Below are positions 1 through 7,635 of a DNA stretch of 64,000 nucleotides, one piece after another; position 1 is the first letter of the stretch, and every line of letters begins with the position of its first letter. The position numbers and the translations under genes are program-made. The stretch comes from an uncultured Lachnospiraceae bacterium. Its GTDB lineage: Bacteria; Bacillota; Clostridia; Lachnospirales; Lachnospiraceae. Location: assembly GCA_910578335.1 (NCBI GenBank), contig CAJTPU010000007.1:15705-79704 (forward strand), in the 5' to 3' direction. Below the pieces are notes generated by a model. That model had not been told where the DNA came from. It saw nothing but the letters and a program-made list of their open reading frames with translations, and did not search any database.

Positions 1-711
1 GAGTGCTTTGACGAGGAGGCGATAGCGCTTATCGATAAGGGAATCAATCCGATTTCTTTTCCGGGACTGAAGCTTTCCATTACCAGCGAAGAGTCCAAGG
101 CGATTAACTTTGAGGATACGCCCAAGGTGATTATTTCCGCTTCCGGCATGTGCGAGGCGGGGCGCATCCGTCATCATTTAAAGCATAATCTGTGGCGCCC
201 GGAGAGTACGATTCTTTTCGTGGGATACCAGGCAGTCGGCACTTTAGGGCGCGCCATTGTGGAAGGGGCGCATGAGGTGAAGCTTTTTGGGGAGCCGATT
301 CAGGTGCGTGCCAAAGTGTGCAAGCTTGCGGGCTTAAGCGGACATGCGGATAAGAACGGGCTGATTGAGTGGGTTACTGCTTTTCGGGAAAAACCGCGCA
401 AGGTCTTTGTGGTGCACGGGGAAGACAGCGTCTGTGCGTCCTTTGTGGAATGCCTGACGGTGGAGCACGGGCTGAAAGCGTATGCGCCTTACAGCGGCAC
501 GGTATTCAATCTGGCAAGCGGCAAGCTGGAATACGAGGCGATGCCGATACCTGTCAAGAAGAAAGACAGACCGGCTGCGGGCGTCTATGCAAGGCTTCTT
601 GCGGCAGGACAGCGCCTGCTCGCCATTATCAAAAAGAGCGAAGGCACAAGCAACAAGGATTTGGCAAAATTTGCAGACCAGGTTACGTCGTTGTGTGACA
701 AATGGGAATAA
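1..711 (+). CDS. MBL-fold/beta-CASP RNA-processing-like protein, C-terminal part
   Basis: The frame is open from base 1, so the start lies outside the window. The visible 236 residues match the C-terminal half of a metallo-beta-lactamase/beta-CASP hydrolase with an RNA-specificity (RMMBL) domain. SASGMCEAGRIRHHLKHN is a characteristic beta-CASP block. A later GLSGHADKNGLIEW block carries a metal-binding-type His, and VFVVHGEDSV is the terminal His motif. Family members are zinc-dependent nucleases acting on RNA in the cytoplasm. The N-terminal HxHxDH motif is not visible, so catalytic competence cannot be judged. The stop is followed at once by the ribosome binding site of the next gene, suggesting co-transcription. 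Family assignment is fairly sure; the exact substrate is unknown. Confidence 0.85.
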   Translation, partial: ECFDEEAIALIDKGINPISFPGLKLSITSEESKAINFEDTPKVIISASGMCEAGRIRHHLKHNLWRPESTILFVGYQAVGTLGRAIVEGAHEVKLFGEPIQVRAKVCKLAGLSGHADKNGLIEWVTAFREKPRKVFVVHGEDSVCASFVECLTVEHGLKAYAPYSGTVFNLASGKLEYEAMPIPVKKKDRPAAGVYARLLAAGQRLLAIIKKSEGTSNKDLAKFADQVTSLCDKWE

Positions 712-725
712 AGGGGGAGACATAT

Positions 726-1070
726 TTGAGTTCATATTATGGCGTTTTCGTGCTTCTGCTTTTATTTCTTCTTCTTTTAGGGAGAAAGCAGAAGGCGCTG
801 GCGGCTGTACATCATATGCAAAAAAGGAAGAAGGAGACGTTGTCCATGGAGGAGCTTGCAAAGAGATTTCTTGATAAAGAATGTATTATTTATACGCTGA
901 CGTCAAACGGAGGAGACCTGCAGGGTACTATAAAGGAGGTCAGCCAAGGCGGTATGTTAATCGTGGATGCACAGGGACAGCAGCAGGCGGTCAATCTGGA
1001 GTATGTGACGAGGATTCGGGAGTTTCCCAGAAACAAAAAGGGGAAAAAGAAAAGTCTGGTTTTAGATTAA
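726..1070 (+). CDS. small single-pass membrane protein, unknown function
   Basis: This 114-residue protein opens with a hydrophobic segment (about residues 4-18) and then a basic stretch, consistent with one N-terminal membrane anchor and a cytoplasmic tail. The tail (TLTSNGGDLQGTIKEVSQGG..LIVDAQGQ..AVNLEYVTRIREFP) looks like a small beta-rich, Sm-like domain, but I do not recognise the family. I chose the TTG at 726 because AGGGGGAGA lies at 712-720 with normal spacing. An ATG at 702 in the same frame would overlap the previous gene and lacks a ribosome binding site. The C-terminus is strongly basic (KKGKKK). It sits between an RNA-processing-like gene and thyA. Confidence 0.7.
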   Translation: MSSYYGVFVLLLLFLLLLGRKQKALAAVHHMQKRKKETLSMEELAKRFLDKECIIYTLTSNGGDLQGTIKEVSQGGMLIVDAQGQQQAVNLEYVTRIREFPRNKKGKKKSLVLD

Positions 1071-1145
1071 CCGAAGCAGTCTGCCATTTAGATGCTGCGG
1101 ATAAAGCAGGCTTGTGGCAAAATTATGGCTTTAAGGAGGCTGAAA

Positions 1146-1994
1146 ATGAGTCTGGCGGATACGATTTTTATTGATATGTGCAAGGATATTTTGGAGAACG
1201 GAACCAGTACGGAAGGAGAAAAGGTGCGTCCCCGCTGGGAGGACGGCACGCCTGCTTACACAATCAAGAAGTTTGGCGTGGTCAACCGGTACGATTTGGC
1301 AAAGGAATTTCCGATACTGACGCTCAGACGTACTGCCCTTAAGAGCGCAACGGACGAGATTTTGTGGATATGGCAGCAAAAGTCCAACAATATTCATGAT
1401 TTGCACAGTCATATCTGGGATGAGTGGGCGGACGAGGACGGCTCTATCGGCAAGGCGTACGGCTACCAGCTCGGCGTAAAGCACAAATATAAAGAGGGTA
1501 TGATGGACCAGGTGGACAGGGTGATTTATGATTTGAAAAATAATCCTTTTTCCCGGCGCATTATGACGAATATCTATGTGCATCAGGACTTGAGCGAGAT
1601 GAACCTGTATCCCTGCGCATACAGTATGACTTTTAACGTGACCCAGAAGAAGGGGGCAGGGAAACTTACGCTGAACGCGGTATTGAACCAGCGCTCCAAT
1701 GACGTGCTTGCCGCTAACAACTGGAATGTGGCGCAGTATGCGGTGTTATTGCATATGCTGGCACAGGTGTGCGGTATGGAGGCGGGCGAGCTTTTGCACG
1801 TCATTGCGGATGCCCATATTTATGACAGGCATATTCCGATTATACAGGAGCTGATAACGAGGGAGCCAAAGCCTGCACCGAAATTCTGGCTGAATCCCGA
1901 TGTACACGACTTTTATCAGTTTACCCGCAATGATGTGGCGCTTGAGGGCTATGAATTTGGCACGCAGGTGGAAAATATCCCTATTGCCATTTGA
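1146..1994 (+). CDS. thyA: thymidylate synthase
   Basis: Converts dUMP and methylene-tetrahydrofolate to dTMP and dihydrofolate in the cytoplasm. The 282 residues match the B. subtilis ThyA subtype rather than E. coli ThyA: LWIWQQKSN, HIWDEWADEDGSIGKAYGYQ and the catalytic block LYPCAYSMTF, with the nucleophilic cysteine at about residue 157. QRSNDVLAANNWNVAQY matches the nucleotide-binding region and DAHIYDRH the conserved Asp-His region. The ATG at 1146 follows an AAGGAGG; the upstream in-frame ATG at 1092 has no such site. The dihydrofolate product is recycled by folA, which starts 56 bases downstream, a standard pairing. No defect was seen. Confidence 0.97.
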   Translation: MSLADTIFIDMCKDILENGTSTEGEKVRPRWEDGTPAYTIKKFGVVNRYDLAKEFPILTLRRTALKSATDEILWIWQQKSNNIHDLHSHIWDEWADEDGSIGKAYGYQLGVKHKYKEGMMDQVDRVIYDLKNNPFSRRIMTNIYVHQDLSEMNLYPCAYSMTFNVTQKKGAGKLTLNAVLNQRSNDVLAANNWNVAQYAVLLHMLAQVCGMEAGELLHVIADAHIYDRHIPIIQELITREPKPAPKFWLNPDVHDFYQFTRNDVALEGYEFGTQVENIPIAI

Positions 1995-2050
1995 AAAGTT
2001 TTTTGCCCTGTACGATAAACGGGCGGCAGCCCTTTGGATGGGAGAGTATC

Positions 2051-2545
2051 ATGAACGTGATTGTAACGGTGGATGAAAACTGGGCGATTGGGAACAGGGA
2101 CAGGCAGCTTGTAAAGATTCCGGCAGACTGGCGCGCCCTGCAGGAGCAGACGGCGGGAGGCGTTGTGATTATGGGAAGAAAGACGCTTGCGCTTATGCCG
2201 CAGGGGCAGCCGTTTATTCGATGCAGAAATATAATTTTGTCCTCGAATTCCGCTTACGCGGTGCGCGGCGCTACGACGGCGGATTCGCTCGCCGCGCTTA
2301 TGAAAAAGCTGGAGGGCGTTTCGCAGGAAGAGATTTATGTGTGCGGCGGGGAGAGCGTATACAGACAGCTTCTCCCCTATTGTGACACAGCCTACGTTAC
2401 CATGGTGGAAAAAAGCTACGAGGCGGACAGATACTTTGAAAATCTGGACAGGAGCGAGGCATGGAGCTTGACGGAGGAGAGCGATGAGCAGACTTGTTTC
2501 GATATTACTTATTATTTTAGGAAGTATAAGCGGATACGGCTCTGA
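2051..2545 (+). CDS. folA: dihydrofolate reductase
   Basis: Reduces dihydrofolate to tetrahydrofolate with NADPH, regenerating the cofactor consumed by the adjacent ThyA. The 164 residues show the family landmarks: an N-terminal NVIVTVDENWAIGN strand and loop, VIMGRKTL for the NADPH site, and the GGESVYRQLLPYCD glycine motif. The start at 2051 has GGGAG shortly upstream; an in-frame ATG at 1991 would overlap thyA and lacks a site. The last 62 bases overlap, in another frame, the start of the following secreted protein, so the two are probably translationally coupled. Length is normal for a chromosomal DHFR. Confidence 0.95.
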   Translation: MNVIVTVDENWAIGNRDRQLVKIPADWRALQEQTAGGVVIMGRKTLALMPQGQPFIRCRNIILSSNSAYAVRGATTADSLAALMKKLEGVSQEEIYVCGGESVYRQLLPYCDTAYVTMVEKSYEADRYFENLDRSEAWSLTEESDEQTCFDITYYFRKYKRIRL

Positions 2546-3176
2546 CAGGGCCACAGCAGACTTTTTAGGAGATGAATTTGCCGTGCTTTGGGAGGAGCCT
2601 GCAGCGTCATACCTTGCTGAAAAGACGGCAAGGTATACGTATGAGACCGAAATTGTCGTGGATAATGGCAGGAGGCTTGGGCTTGTACTCTATGGAACCC
2701 GAAGCGAATATTTCTGCCTGATAGACAAAATAGAGGTATACGACGGAGAAAAGCTGATTCAGTCGGGACTGGTAGAGGAAGCCGTGATGGCGGAATGGGG
2801 AGAAGGCGGCAGCTATTATACGGAATCTGTGAGGGAGGACGGCGGCATAAGCGTTGCAGATATGAATTTTGACGGGGCAGGGGATATCTGCCTGCAGGGC
2901 TGGGTGACAAATGGTGCTAACGTGCCCTGCTATTACTGGCTGTGGGACAAAGAGACAGAGCAGTTTTCCTATGCTTTCTGCCTGTGCAATGCGGAAACCG
3001 ACAAAGAACACAGGCAGATAATCTGTCATATGCGGGACGGCGCAAATGGATATGACACAGAATATTATGCATATGATGAAAAGGGCAAATTGCAGAAAAT
3101 CAGGTATGAGTATGAAGATTATCATGCACTGATTAAAAAACTCCCTTTTCGGAATTATGTACCCGATGGGAAATGA
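2484..3176 (+). CDS. secreted protein of unknown function (XAC2610-like)
   Basis: This 230-residue protein starts with a hydrophobic export signal (MSRLVSILLIILGSISG). The mature part has a motif DMNFDGAGDICLQG, which resembles the calcium-binding-like DxNxDG loop of FG-GAP/XAC2610-type proteins. Function is unknown. The start is supported by GGAGGAG just upstream and by the lack of an alternative methionine before about residue 100. It begins inside the 3' end of folA (62-base overlap in a different frame), an unusually long overlap implying that the gene was extended or acquired there. No catalytic motif was recognised. Confidence 0.75.
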   Translation: MSRLVSILLIILGSISGYGSDRATADFLGDEFAVLWEEPAASYLAEKTARYTYETEIVVDNGRRLGLVLYGTRSEYFCLIDKIEVYDGEKLIQSGLVEEAVMAEWGEGGSYYTESVREDGGISVADMNFDGAGDICLQGWVTNGANVPCYYWLWDKETEQFSYAFCLCNAETDKEHRQIICHMRDGANGYDTEYYAYDEKGKLQKIRYEYEDYHALIKKLPFRNYVPDGK

Positions 3177-3258
3177 CTTATAAATATACATTGTCAATGG
3201 CAGATAAGGATTTAATAATCAAATATATAAATCGGAAGTTAAACGGGGGAGATAGTGA

Positions 3259-3750
3259 ATGGCAACATGGAGCGGTATAAGAAAAAAGTTGGAAATGGAA
3301 TATCTGGCTAAAAGTCTGCGAGGCCATATTCAGTATTATGCCACATCATATAGCAAGAGTCCTGACCATGAGGGGCGAGCGGCCATAAGATATGATGGAA
3401 AAGAAATTATCAAAGGGTGCTATTGGAATAACTGGATGAAAGCAGATCAGTTCCCTAAAGATGAAAAATACAAAACACGATTAGAAATTGATAATGCGTA
3501 CATGGATGATACCGCTTTAAAGTTGGGAGTTTTTGATCAACGTTGTTTTTATAGAGCTTTTGCAGAGTTTGACAACCAAGATATTGAAACGAGCCTTAAA
3601 AGCGAGGATTTAATCGTAAAAATTTTTGCCGTATTGGACAGACGGGTTGGCAAACGGAAACTGGTCTTGATGAAAGAAACAATAGTGGAGGAACCAGATA
3701 CATTCCGGGAGTTTTATACAATTCGTGCAAAAGCGGAAGGACTGTTATAA
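3259..3750 (+). CDS. SF0329-like protein of unknown function
   Basis: This 163-residue soluble protein opens with MATWSGIRKKLEMEYLAKSL, followed by GHIQYYATSYSKSPDHEGRA and a DGKEIIKGCYWN stretch. This pattern fits small proteins annotated as the SF0329 family, for which I know no biochemical function. GGGGGAGA precedes the start at normal spacing. The gene is clearly more AT-rich than its neighbours and is followed by an inverted-repeat element and a gene remnant, so horizontal acquisition is plausible. A weak promoter (TTGTCA, 16 bp, TAATAA) lies at about 3191-3218. Confidence 0.7.
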   Translation: MATWSGIRKKLEMEYLAKSLRGHIQYYATSYSKSPDHEGRAAIRYDGKEIIKGCYWNNWMKADQFPKDEKYKTRLEIDNAYMDDTALKLGVFDQRCFYRAFAEFDNQDIETSLKSEDLIVKIFAVLDRRVGKRKLVLMKETIVEEPDTFREFYTIRAKAEGLL

Positions 3751-3778
3751 ATACCAATTTATCGAACTGTTAAGCTGG

Positions 3779-3864
3779 ATTAGGGTGTCAAAAGGGTATC
3801 TATCAAAATGATTTGTGCAATATGACAGTAGGAATTTTATAATTTGACCTTTTGACACCCTAAT
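3779..3864. repeat. 86-bp element with 17-bp perfect inverted ends
   Basis: A 17-base arm at 3779-3795 (beginning ATTAGGGTGTCAAAAGG) is perfectly repeated in inverse at 3848-3864, enclosing 52 AT-rich bases. The interior has no open frame. Size and structure resemble a miniature inverted-repeat element or the fused ends of an insertion sequence. I cannot assign a family, and no clear target duplication is visible. It lies between the SF0329-like gene and a gene remnant. Confidence 0.55.
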
Positions 3865-3903
3865 CTTAAGTTGTTGAAGAATATGTAATCTGTGTTGAGA
3901 TAA

Positions 3904-4029
3904 ACTTATATTTCAAATTTTATACATCGGGAACACTTTTCCGAAAAGGGAGTTAAAAAAACATACGACCTTATAGGCGGGGAATGGAAGCTTACCGGCG
4001 AGGAAGCATTAGAGCCTATGAAGGGGTAG
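3904..4029 (+). pseudogene. C-terminal remnant of an unidentified gene
   Basis: An open stretch of 41 codons without a start codon ends in KTYDLIGGEWKLTGEEALEP and a TAG stop. The composition looks like real coding sequence and the frame is blocked upstream by TAA at 3901. No ribosome binding site or start is seen. The most likely reading is the tail of a gene whose front was lost when the adjacent inverted-repeat element or another rearrangement occurred. The parent gene is not recognised. Confidence 0.4.
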
Positions 4030-4047
4030 AAAATAAACTCATGAAAA

Positions 4048-5217
4048 CTACTTCTCCAAAGTGCATAAAGCCTCCCTCCGCTCCCATATCAGTTCTCCGC
4101 TTATGGCATTGACGGCAATTAATTCTTCGCTCTTAAGGCTTTGTGCTGCTTCATCTTCTCCGGCGTAGAAACGCCAGACCGGTACAATGAGCAGTTCCCC
4201 TTCGGAAGAAATAACCGACAGGTATTCCAGACAAATCTTTTTAACAGATAGCGGCTCTTCTTGTATCGGAATCCGGTCTATCTGTTTTTGTAGGACGTTC
4301 ACGGCTTCACTCACCGACAAAATAGGCTTCTCCAATCCGATTTCTTCTTCTGCAAAAAGGCTTCCCCGGATTTTTACGGGAAACGGGCTGTCGTTTCCTG
4401 TTACTGTACTGAAATCATGCCAGACTGTCACGGGCATCCCATCCAGCATCTTTTTGAATACGGCTTTTATATAAGTTTTGCCGTCCTCCGTCTCACAAAG
4501 ATGGATAAAGCTGCATATGTAGCTGCCGTTTTTATCTATGGAGCCGATATCATACAGTCCGAGCTGTTCTATCTCGTTCGGAGATACAGCCTGAAATGCT
4601 TTTTCCAAAAGCAGCATATTCTCTGCGTCCATTATATCCTTCCGAATCACTACCGGAAATACCTGTTTGACAGGAGAAGAGATACCGGCGCTGGTGTTTT
4701 CATGGTTTAAAACCTCTTCGTCCGGTATTTCGGAGTGGGTAATTTGATATATCCAGGCGGCTCCCATGGGCGTCACAAATTCCCATGCATCTGTTTCCGG
4801 ATAATACACGGCAGCTTCCAGAACATCCCAGCTTTCTGCGGGATGCATTTCTGTAAACAAATCTGTCCGGTGTTCCTCTGTAAAGGGCACCGGTATATAC
4901 CGATAACAGCTCACTTCCCCGATTCCCTCTGAATGCACCTGTGCATCAATCATGATTTTTCTTCCGTCGGCGCCCTCTATTACTTGTGTGATGGTTTCGC
5001 CTGTATATTCAGCCGGCGTTTCATTATCCGGGGCAGATAGAATGGTTTCTGTATTTTCTTCCGTTACGATGTCGGTATCAGCCGTTATCAGTCCGTCAGA
5101 CGTATTGGAAAAATGTTGTTTTGTATCGTCCGTCTGTCTGCTGCATCCCGTTAAAGCCATCGTCAATAACAAAACTGTCAGAAAAGAAGAACATCTGCCC
5201 AAGCCGTTTTTTATCAT
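4048..5217 (-). CDS. lipoprotein of unknown function, last gene of an ECF sigma operon
   Basis: This 389-residue exported lipoprotein has an n-region, a hydrophobic core and a lipobox ending LTGC at about residues 22-25, then a Thr/Asp/Glu-rich linker. The remaining 330 residues contain no enzyme motif I recognise. The C-terminus (VPVWRFYAGEDE, NAISGELIWERRE) resembles PepSY-like or YycH-like extracytoplasmic domains. The start has AAAAGGAGAG at 8 bp. It lies 34 bases after the membrane regulator gene and in line with the sigma factor gene, so it may be part of the signal-sensing output of that system. Confidence 0.75.
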   Translation of the reverse strand: MIKNGLGRCSSFLTVLLLTMALTGCSRQTDDTKQHFSNTSDGLITADTDIVTEENTETILSAPDNETPAEYTGETITQVIEGADGRKIMIDAQVHSEGIGEVSCYRYIPVPFTEEHRTDLFTEMHPAESWDVLEAAVYYPETDAWEFVTPMGAAWIYQITHSEIPDEEVLNHENTSAGISSPVKQVFPVVIRKDIMDAENMLLLEKAFQAVSPNEIEQLGLYDIGSIDKNGSYICSFIHLCETEDGKTYIKAVFKKMLDGMPVTVWHDFSTVTGNDSPFPVKIRGSLFAEEEIGLEKPILSVSEAVNVLQKQIDRIPIQEEPLSVKKICLEYLSVISSEGELLIVPVWRFYAGEDEAAQSLKSEELIAVNAISGELIWERREALCTLEK

Positions 5218-5251
5218 ACCGTTTCTCTCCTTTTAAAATATTTTATTGCCA

Positions 5252-6232
5252 TTACTTTGCTGCAGGGTAACCCTCGCGCAGTCCTATTAGTACTTCATAA
5301 TGGATTCTGTCAAAGCAGTAGGGAATCTTGTGTTCAAAATCAATTATCTGCAAAAGTGCAAAGTCGGATATTTCTCCGTCAGGGAGACAGTACTCGCTGT
5401 TTTCTTCACAGAATGCGGCGCCGCTGCCTGTATATTCCGCCAATGTTTTTATAACAGGCAGTTCCTGCTCAGGATAAAGCCCTTCGCTTTCATACCGTGC
5501 GTTCAGTTCTTCGTACCGCCGGCTTTCCGACTGGCTAAGCTCTCTGCTGAATCCGCCGCCGGTTTCCAGATTTGACGCGCAGTAAGCCAGATAAATCCGT
5601 TCAACCTCCGCATCGGTCATAGCCGCCATGCGGCTTTCCCAATCTCCTCTGGCAAGAATCCGCTCCTGATTTGTTTGATAGATGCTGTAGGTCATTTTGT
5701 GGTTAAAATCAATAATCTGCAAAAGCTCTTCATCGCTCAGCGAACCTTCCGGAAGGTAAATGGTTCTTGTGGACGCATCAATCGCCACGCCCAGCCCGCT
5801 GTAAGAAGCTGCGTCTGAGAGGACGGTTAAAGCGCCGTCCGGAAATAAGCCGTTCCTTTCGTATTCTTCTGTCAGTACGCGATAGCGATTTGCTTCCTCT
5901 GCCGTAAACGGACGATTCAGGCTGTTTGTCTCGCCGGCGTCAGCCAGTTGATAGAATTTTTCTATTTCCTGTTTTTGCATATTTTCCATACGCTGTCTGT
6001 ACAGACTGATAATGCCTGCTGCGGCAGCGGTGGTTCCGCATATCAGGCAGCAGATAATGGCGGCGGCAGCCGCTTTTGGCAGCCGGAATAAGCCCGCCTT
6101 TTTTCTTGCCGGAAGGTTTTGTTTCTCAGCCGCTTCTTTGTGTATCTGCGCAAAAGCTGCATTCGCTTTTTTCCATACGGTTTCAGGAATTTCCAAATTC
6201 TGATGTAAAATATCTTCGTGTTGATTATGCAT
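5252..6232 (-). CDS. membrane protein with duplicated extracytoplasmic domain, probable anti-sigma factor
   Basis: This 326-residue protein has a cytoplasmic N-terminal region of about 45 residues, one transmembrane helix (about 48-70) and an extracytoplasmic region with two homologous domains. The copies share YLPEGSLSDEELLQIIDF.HK (near residue 170) and CLPDGEISDFALLQIIDF.HK (near 295). Position directly downstream of an ECF sigma gene and the single-pass topology suggest an anti-sigma factor or sigma-linked sensor. No zinc HxxxCxxC motif was found, so the mechanism would be non-ZAS. The start at 6232 is preceded by AAGGAGGA; an upstream in-frame ATG would overlap that site. Confidence 0.7.
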   Translation of the reverse strand: MHNQHEDILHQNLEIPETVWKKANAAFAQIHKEAAEKQNLPARKKAGLFRLPKAAAAAIICCLICGTTAAAAGIISLYRQRMENMQKQEIEKFYQLADAGETNSLNRPFTAEEANRYRVLTEEYERNGLFPDGALTVLSDAASYSGLGVAIDASTRTIYLPEGSLSDEELLQIIDFNHKMTYSIYQTNQERILARGDWESRMAAMTDAEVERIYLAYCASNLETGGGFSRELSQSESRRYEELNARYESEGLYPEQELPVIKTLAEYTGSGAAFCEENSEYCLPDGEISDFALLQIIDFEHKIPYCFDRIHYEVLIGLREGYPAAK

Positions 6233-6259
6233 TGACTTATCCTCCTTCAATATGCCTTT

Positions 6260-6760
6260 TTATGGCGCGTTGTAATATTTTGTCAATTGTTCCCTGCCTC
6301 TGGAAAGCCTTGTCCGCACCGTACTGTCCGTAAGCCCCAGTATCTTTGCAATCTCTTTTGTGCGAAAACCCTCGGCGTAAAACAAAATCAGTACAATACG
6401 GTATTTCTCGTCAATGGATGACAATGCCTCACGCCATTCCAGATTGGAGGGATTCTCTTTACTCACACTTTCAGGCAGCTTGTCCGTATAGGTAATCCGC
6501 CGGTTGCTTCTGATGATACGATAGCAATTATGGATTAAAATTCTTGTCATCCAAGTTTTAAAATACTGATTCACTTTTAATTCATTTAATTTTTCCCAAC
6601 AGATAAGCAAGGTATCTTGAATGGCGTCTGCCACATCCTCGTCATTCATCAAAATTGCTTTTGCCGTGCGGTACATGCTTTGCATCTGTGACTTTATCAA
6701 TTCTGTAAATGCGTCGGGATTTTTCATTTTGGCTTTTTGAATAAGTATTTCATCTGTCAT
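6260..6760 (-). CDS. ECF-type RNA polymerase sigma factor
   Basis: This protein of about 166 residues has the two ECF sigma domains: region 2 (DAFTELIKSQMQSMYRTAKA, then DVADAIQDTLLICWEKL, which binds -10 DNA and core polymerase) and region 4 (YAEGFRTKEIAKILGLTDST, then VRTRLSRGREQL, the -35 helix-turn-helix). The ATG at 6760 gives the usual family length. The nearest AAGGAGGG is 16 bases upstream, so an upstream non-ATG start or one of the ATGs near 6871 cannot be excluded. It is the first gene of a three-gene minus-strand operon with a probable anti-sigma factor and a lipoprotein. Sigma factors of this type usually autoregulate; I could not identify the target promoter. Confidence 0.88.
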   Translation of the reverse strand: MTDEILIQKAKMKNPDAFTELIKSQMQSMYRTAKAILMNDEDVADAIQDTLLICWEKLNELKVNQYFKTWMTRILIHNCYRIIRSNRRITYTDKLPESVSKENPSNLEWREALSSIDEKYRIVLILFYAEGFRTKEIAKILGLTDSTVRTRLSRGREQLTKYYNAP

Positions 6761-6912
6761 TTTATTTACAAAGATTCCCTCCTTTGGATAGCTTTTGTGA
6801 AATAGGAGCTCCACATTCCGTCTTTCATACAATAGATGTTTCAAAGTCTGAAAAAGTCTCATGCATAACAAAAAAATTTGTTTTTTTTAATATAACACAG
6901 CATATTCACTTC

Positions 6913-6940
6913 TTGCTATTTTCCGGACATCTGTTATGAT
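6913..6940 (+). promoter_or_regulatory. promoter of the flavodoxin gene
   Basis: TTGCTA (6913-6918) and TATGAT (6935-6940) are separated by 16 bp, a good sigma-A-type match about 50 bases before the coding start. Confidence 0.5.
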
Positions 6941-6989
6941 GGAAATAGGCGGCGGAGTCCATATGGAATCACGCATGGAAAGGAGTTTT

Positions 6990-7517
6990 ATGCGGATGAA
7001 AACAGTGGTAATATATTATTCACAGACAGGTTTTACCAAGCGGTATGCAGAGTGGCTTGCGGAAGCGGCGGGCGCTGACTGCTTTGATTTGGCAAAGGCA
7101 AAAAAGAAGAATCTGGATGGCTATGAGGCGGTTGTCTTTGGAAGCTGGGCGTGCGCGGGCGGCGTTAGCAAGCTTGGCTGGTTTAAAAATAAGGCGGCTA
7201 AATGGGCGGACAAGAAGCTGCTTGCCTTTTGCGTGGGTGCAAGCCCCATGGAAAGTCCGGAAGTGGAAAAGGCGCTAAAGCAGAATTTCGGAGTGCCCGA
7301 ATTGCAGCGCGTAAACGCATTCTACTGCCCGGGCGGACTGAATTATGAAAAAATGCCGGCGTCGTCGCGGCTTATGATGAAGCTGCTTGTGAAAACACTT
7401 CAGGCGAAAAAGGATAAAACCAAAGAAGAGCAGGAAATGGTAAAAATGATTTCTGCTTCCTATGATATTGCAGACAAAAAATACATAGAACCCATTCTGG
7501 AATGTCTGAAAAAGTAA
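6990..7517 (+). CDS. flavodoxin-like protein
   Basis: This 175-residue protein has the FMN phosphate-binding loop YYSQTGFTKRYAEWLA near its N-terminus and later FGSWACAGG and FCVGASPMESPE loops typical of flavodoxin-fold proteins (flavodoxin_5/HemG-like group). It probably binds FMN and transfers electrons or acts as an NAD(P)H-quinone-type reductase. The partner is unknown. AGGAG at 6981-6985 lies 4 bases before the ATG at 6990 and 10 before the ATG at 6996; either may be used. The gene is monocistronic, divergent from the ECF sigma operon. Confidence 0.8.
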   Translation: MRMKTVVIYYSQTGFTKRYAEWLAEAAGADCFDLAKAKKKNLDGYEAVVFGSWACAGGVSKLGWFKNKAAKWADKKLLAFCVGASPMESPEVEKALKQNFGVPELQRVNAFYCPGGLNYEKMPASSRLMMKLLVKTLQAKKDKTKEEQEMVKMISASYDIADKKYIEPILECLKK

Positions 7518-7573
7518 ACGGCGGTTATGTGTAGGCGCGCTTAAGGCGGGGGAAAGTCCCTTGCGTAAAAGAG

Positions 7574-7599
7574 TTGACTTTTTAGGGAAAAAGTATAAT
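7574..7599 (+). promoter_or_regulatory. possible ilvE promoter
   Basis: TTGACT (7574-7579) and TATAAT (7594-7599) are present, but the spacer is only 14 bp. Use of the overlapping TAATAA (7596-7601) would give 16 bp. This is the only good candidate upstream of the aminotransferase gene. Confidence 0.35.
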
Positions 7600-7635
7600 A
7601 ATGGATAAAAATAATTGTGAGAGGAAGTACAAAGC

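Noticed and set aside
3751..4047. Intact transposase linked to the 17-bp inverted repeat
   Set aside because: The interior is only 52 bp and no DDE or HUH motif is seen nearby.
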